A DNA stretch of 9,208 nucleotides from the NCBI GenBank assembly GCA_050260275.1, contig JBLNBX010000012.1, forward strand, positions 1 to 9,208, given 5' to 3'. This DNA is from DATMXS01 sp050260275 (lineage in GTDB: Bacteria > Acidobacteriota > Terriglobia > Bryobacterales > Bryobacteraceae). Made by a program: the position numbers and the translations under genes. Shown here in pieces: positions 6,111-9,208 of this stretch (position 1 is the first letter of the stretch; each line of letters opens with the position of its first letter). The notes below the pieces were generated by a model. It did not search any database, had not been told where the DNA came from, and saw only the letters and a program-made list of their open reading frames with translations.

Positions 6111-7889
6111 ATGGCTGATATCAACAACGGCCCGAATAAGTTGAACGATTCCGAGCCGCATACGGAACGGCGGATGCTTCTGGCGTTCCTGCTGATGGGC
6201 GCGATTCTGTTCGCGACGCCCTACTTCTACCGGCTCCTCGCGCCGCCCGCGCCGGCGCCGGAGCAGGCAGCGGTCGCGGCGGAGCAGGCGAAGCCCGGGC
6301 AGGCGCAGGCGGCGGAGTCCGCGAGTCCGGAGGCGGCTAACGTGGTGCCCGCGGCGAAGGCCGGCGAAGCGCCTCCGGCCGTGCCCGCCACGCCGGTTTC
6401 GGCGGAGCAGGAGGAGGTCCGCACCATTGAGACGGACCTGTACCGTGTCACGCTCTCGAACCGCGGCGCCGTGGTGCGCAGTTGGATTCTCAAGAAGTAC
6501 TCGGACCGGTCCGGCAAACCGCTCGACCTGGTCAATCCCGTCGGCTCCGAGAAATCGGCATATCCGTTCTCGCTCGCTTTCAAGGGGCAGAAGCCCTCAG
6601 CAGATCTGAACTCGGTCCTCTGGGCGGTTCGGCCGGACACGAACAACCTGTCGGTGGTGTTCGAGTATTCGGACGGGCACACCTCCGCGCGCAAGACGTT
6701 CAGTTTCAAGAACAACAGCTACCTTTCGGAGTTCAGCTCCGAGGTCACCGAGGACGGGCAGGGTATAGCGCACCTGGTGGCATGGCGCGGCGGGTTCGGC
6801 GACTCAGCGGTGCAGAACGCCGCGGGCGCGCAGCACGCCGTCTACTTCGACGTGGCTTCGAAGAAGCTGGTGCAGGAAGCCGCGAAGGCCGCCAAAGACG
6901 GTCCGGTCGACAACAACGGGCAGTACTCGTTCGCGGGCGTCCAGGACACCTATTTCGCTGCGGTATTCATGCCCCGCGGCGGAAATGGAGTTGTCGTGCG
7001 GCTGCTGAGCGACGACGTCCCCACAGTTGCCGATCAGGAACCGGAGCCGCATGTGGGCGTGGCCGTGGGCGGCGCGCCGCAGCAGCACCTGGAGGTGTTC
7101 GCTGGTCCAAAAGACGTGAAGCTGTTGCAGAAGGTGGACCCGCGCCTGGCGCAGCTCGTCGATTTTGGCACCTGGTTCGGCTGGCTGGCGAAACCGCTTT
7201 TCACGATCCTCACCTACATACACGACAACCTCATCCCCAACTACGGCTGGGCAATCATCGTCTTCACGATCATCCTCAACATCGCGATGGTGCCGCTGCG
7301 CTTCTCGAGCATCAAGTCGATGAAGAAGATGCAGGATCTGCAGCCGCAGATCCAGGCCATCAACGCGAAGTACAAGGGCGTGGGCTTGCGCGACCCGCGC
7401 AACCAGGAGAAGAACGCCGAGCTGATGGAGCTCTACAAGCGGCACGGCGTGAATCCGGTGGGCGGGTGCCTTCCGATGCTGCTGCAGATGCCGATCTTCA
7501 TCGCCTTCTACACGGTGCTGACGGTCGCGATCGAACTGCGCGGCGCGGACTGGCTGTGGATCAAGGACCTGTCGCACTTCGATCCGCTCTACATACTGCC
7601 TATCGCCATGGTGGTGGCGCAGTATGCGCAGCAGAAGATGACGCCGAACCCTAGCGGAGACCCGGCGCAGCAGCGCATGTTGTTGTTCATGCCGCTGATA
7701 TTCGGGTTCATGTTCATGAAGGCGGCCAGCGGGCTGGTGCTCTACTGGTTTACGAGCAATCTGGTCGGAGTTGCGATACAGTTCGCAATGAACAAGATCA
7801 TGGGCGTGGGGGCCGTGGCCCAGCCGCAGCCAGCTCCGGCGGCGGCGGTTGCCGGGCCGCAAAAACGTAGAACCGGGAGCAGAAAGTGA
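6111..7889 (+). CDS. yidC: Membrane protein insertase YidC
   Basis: 592 aa, the long Gram-negative form. YidC inserts and folds inner-membrane proteins alone or with SecYEG. Segments: cytoplasmic N-tail 1-20; membrane span 1 about 22-40 (MLLAFLLMGAILFATPYFY); a long Ala/Pro/Glu-rich linker about 44-102; periplasmic P1 beta domain about 105-340; then the core insertase with spans near 356-375, 379-396, 451-472, 492-508 and 524-556. Arg397 in IAMVPLRFSS corresponds to the conserved substrate-binding arginine of the hydrophilic groove, followed by the cytoplasmic hairpin MKKMQDLQPQIQAINAKYKG. GGCLPMLLQMPIFIAFY is the hallmark of span 3. The tail is basic (QKRRTGSRK), as in forms that touch ribosomes. 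AAGGA at 6101-6105 lies 5 nt before the ATG. The stop overlaps the khpB GTG by four bases. Confidence 0.97.
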   Translation: MADINNGPNKLNDSEPHTERRMLLAFLLMGAILFATPYFYRLLAPPAPAPEQAAVAAEQAKPGQAQAAESASPEAANVVPAAKAGEAPPAVPATPVSAEQEEVRTIETDLYRVTLSNRGAVVRSWILKKYSDRSGKPLDLVNPVGSEKSAYPFSLAFKGQKPSADLNSVLWAVRPDTNNLSVVFEYSDGHTSARKTFSFKNNSYLSEFSSEVTEDGQGIAHLVAWRGGFGDSAVQNAAGAQHAVYFDVASKKLVQEAAKAAKDGPVDNNGQYSFAGVQDTYFAAVFMPRGGNGVVVRLLSDDVPTVADQEPEPHVGVAVGGAPQQHLEVFAGPKDVKLLQKVDPRLAQLVDFGTWFGWLAKPLFTILTYIHDNLIPNYGWAIIVFTIILNIAMVPLRFSSIKSMKKMQDLQPQIQAINAKYKGVGLRDPRNQEKNAELMELYKRHGVNPVGGCLPMLLQMPIFIAFYTVLTVAIELRGADWLWIKDLSHFDPLYILPIAMVVAQYAQQKMTPNPSGDPAQQRMLLFMPLIFGFMFMKAASGLVLYWFTSNLVGVAIQFAMNKIMGVGAVAQPQPAPAAAVAGPQKRRTGSRK

Positions 7890-8440
7890 GCCAAAGGAAG
7901 TACACGAGGGCCGAAGTCGGGCCGCGCATCGAATCGTTCCTGAAGACGGTTCTCGATCGCGCGGGACTGAGGCTGAAGTTCGATATCCGCGAGGGCGAGA
8001 CGCGCCATCCGGATTTCGAGAACCCCGACATCGTCGTGCGCTTTTCCGGACCCGATGTGGAACTGCTGCTGGCCAACAAAGCCGAGCTGCTGCTGGCCCT
8101 CGAACACCTGACCATGGAAATGCTGCGCATGCCGCCCGAGCACCATTCGCTGCTGTGCTTTGACGCGAACGACTACCGCATGCTGCGCATAGAGGAGCTG
8201 CGCTTGAGCGCGCTGACCGCGGCCGAGAAGGTCCAGCGCTCGGGCGTGCCCTTCCGCTTCAACCCGATGAACAGCCGCGAGCGGCGCATTATACACCTCG
8301 CCCTGCGCGACTTCCCCGCGGTGCGGAGCGAGAGTTCTGGCATCGGCCCGCACCGGCAGGTTGTGATCTACCCGGCCGGAATGCCGGCCCAGCCGCAGGC
8401 GGCCACAGCGGCCGCCGCTTCGCGTGCCCGACGCCGCTGA
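7886..8440 (+). CDS. khpB: KhpB/Jag-type RNA-binding protein (KH + R3H)
   Basis: 184 aa. Cytoplasmic RNA-binding protein; relatives (Jag/KhpB/EloR) act with KhpA in post-transcriptional control of cell elongation and division. A KH-like domain covers about 20-95 and an R3H domain about 100-160, with the core RERRIIH (R133, H137) and the trailing SGIGPHRQVVIYP usual in this family. The N-terminal Jag-N domain of Firmicutes forms is absent. The KH loop reads LLLANKAELLLALEHL, lacking the glycines of the normal GxxG, so its nucleic-acid grip may be altered. Start is GTG 7886, overlapping the yidC stop (GTGA), with GGGAG at 7875-7879 6 nt ahead. The tail (AATAAAASRARRR) is Ala/Arg-rich. Its TGA overlaps the probable CTG start of mnmE. 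Confidence 0.9.
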   Translation: MSQRKYTRAEVGPRIESFLKTVLDRAGLRLKFDIREGETRHPDFENPDIVVRFSGPDVELLLANKAELLLALEHLTMEMLRMPPEHHSLLCFDANDYRMLRIEELRLSALTAAEKVQRSGVPFRFNPMNSRERRIIHLALRDFPAVRSESSGIGPHRQVVIYPAGMPAQPQAATAAAASRARRR

Positions 8441-9208
8441 ACCCGAAGGACACCATCGCCGCCATCGCCACCCCGCCCGGCCGCGGCGGCTTAGGCGTGG
8501 TGCGCATCTCGGGCAGCGCCGCCCGCTGCGTAGCCGAGAGAATACTCGTATTCCGGCGTCCTCCCGCGTGGCAACCCAGGCGCGCGTGCATGGCCGCGCT
8601 TGCCGGGCCCGATGGCGAGCCTATCGACACTGTTGTCGTCACCTTCTTCGAGAGTCCCCGTTCCTACACCGCCGAAGATGTTGTCGAGATTTCCTGCCAC
8701 GGCTCGCCCGTGGTGCTGAGGCACGCCGTTGCCGCAGCGTGCGCGAACGGTGCGAGGCCGGCCGAGCCCGGCGAGTTCACGCTGCGCGCGTTTCTGAACG
8801 GCCGCCTGGATCTGCCGCAGGCCGAGGCGGTGCGCGACCTCATCGACGCGACGACGCTCTACCAGGCGCGCGTGGCCGCGGCACAGGCGGACGGTTCCGT
8901 TTCCCGCCGCATCGCGCCCGTCAAAGAGAAGCTCACGGAACTAATCTCGCTGCTCGAGGCCGGCATCGATTTCGCGGACGACGACGTGCCGGTTGCGAGC
9001 GATGACGAGATCGCCGCGCGGCTGGAGCCCATCGCGGAGGCGCTGGAACGCCTTGCCGCGAGCTTTGCGTGGGGCAAGGTGGTCCACGACGGGCTGGCGC
9101 TGGCGATCGTCGGCCGCCCGAACGCCGGCAAAAGCAGCCTTTTCAACCGCCTGCTCGACCGCGAGCGCGCCATCGTCACCGAGATCCCCGGCACGACGCG
9201 CGACGTCA
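8437..9208 (+). CDS. mnmE: tRNA modification GTPase MnmE, 5' part (runs off right edge), probable CTG start
   Basis: MnmE with MnmG installs the carboxymethylaminomethyl group on U34 of certain tRNAs. 257 codons are present. The N-terminal tetrahydrofolate-binding domain shows DTIAAIATPPGRGGLGVVRI (5-24), SYTAEDVVEISCHG (76-89) and AEPGEFTLRAFLNGRLDLPQ (109-128). A helical segment leads to the G domain, with P-loop GRPNAGKS (226-233) and G2 PGTTRD (251-256) at the window edge. The frame has no ATG, GTG or TTG from the stop at 8161 to GTG 8497, and starting there would remove the first conserved strand. CTG 8437 sits where homologues have Met (xNPxDTIAAIATP) and overlaps the khpB stop as CTGA, mirroring GTGA at yidC/khpB. 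No Shine-Dalgarno is visible, so coupling by stop-start overlap is likely. Identity is secure; the start codon is inferred. Confidence 0.93.
   Translation, partial: MNPKDTIAAIATPPGRGGLGVVRISGSAARCVAERILVFRRPPAWQPRRACMAALAGPDGEPIDTVVVTFFESPRSYTAEDVVEISCHGSPVVLRHAVAAACANGARPAEPGEFTLRAFLNGRLDLPQAEAVRDLIDATTLYQARVAAAQADGSVSRRIAPVKEKLTELISLLEAGIDFADDDVPVASDDEIAARLEPIAEALERLAASFAWGKVVHDGLALAIVGRPNAGKSSLFNRLLDRERAIVTEIPGTTRDV

Noticed and set aside
6482..7654. 390-codon plus-strand frame inside yidC
   Set aside because: Lies fully within yidC in another phase, Arg/Gly/Ala-rich with no domain; a codon-bias shadow.
6804..7862. 352-codon minus-strand open frame antisense to yidC
   Set aside because: Composition is His/Arg/Gln-rich with no family pattern; it is a shadow of the highly biased yidC codons in GC-rich DNA.
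8424..9005. 193-codon GTG-started frame at the khpB/mnmE junction
   Set aside because: Arg-rich shadow; the adjacent frame carries all MnmE motifs including the P-loop.

Overview
The window is GC-rich chromosomal DNA from a Gram-negative-type bacterium. Lipoyl synthase, a TolC-type outer-membrane channel, an AsmA/TamB-like envelope protein and the rpmH-rnpA-yidD-yidC-khpB-mnmE block fit a free-living member of Acidobacteriota (Bryobacterales/Solibacter-like). That placement rests on the style of the KhpB, YidC and small zinc-ribbon proteins and is an inference. No RNA gene, insertion sequence, CRISPR array or phage gene was seen.

Layout: 1-1429 (minus) is the 5' part of an AsmA/TamB-like gene running off the left edge. 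1430-1789 has no intact gene but carries, on the plus strand, an apparent remnant of the C-terminal PDZ end of an HtrA/Do-type protease. 1790-2656 (minus) is lipA, divergent from a secreted alpha/beta hydrolase at 2687-3604 (plus). That gene converges, 9 bp apart, on a small zinc-ribbon protein gene (3614-3877, minus), which lies behind a TolC/CzcC-like gene (3916-5145, minus). About 217 bp of intergenic DNA with a plausible -10 element then leads rightward into rpmH, rnpA, yidD, yidC, khpB and the 5' part of mnmE, which runs off the right edge.

The right half is one tightly packed operon. It links ribosomal protein L34, the RNase P protein, membrane-protein insertion (YidD, YidC), an RNA-binding protein (KhpB) and a tRNA-modifying GTPase (MnmE). 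Junctions overlap or nearly touch: rnpA/yidD by 13 nt, yidC/khpB by GTGA, khpB/mnmE by CTGA.

The most notable signals are start codons. mnmE has no ATG, GTG or TTG in frame ahead of its conserved N-terminus; the best start is a CTG overlapping the khpB stop. rnpA likewise has none after rpmH. It either starts at a CTG six codon-letters past the rpmH stop, behind a well-spaced Shine-Dalgarno, or begins upstream of rpmH so that rpmH is nested out of frame inside it, as is known in Thermus.
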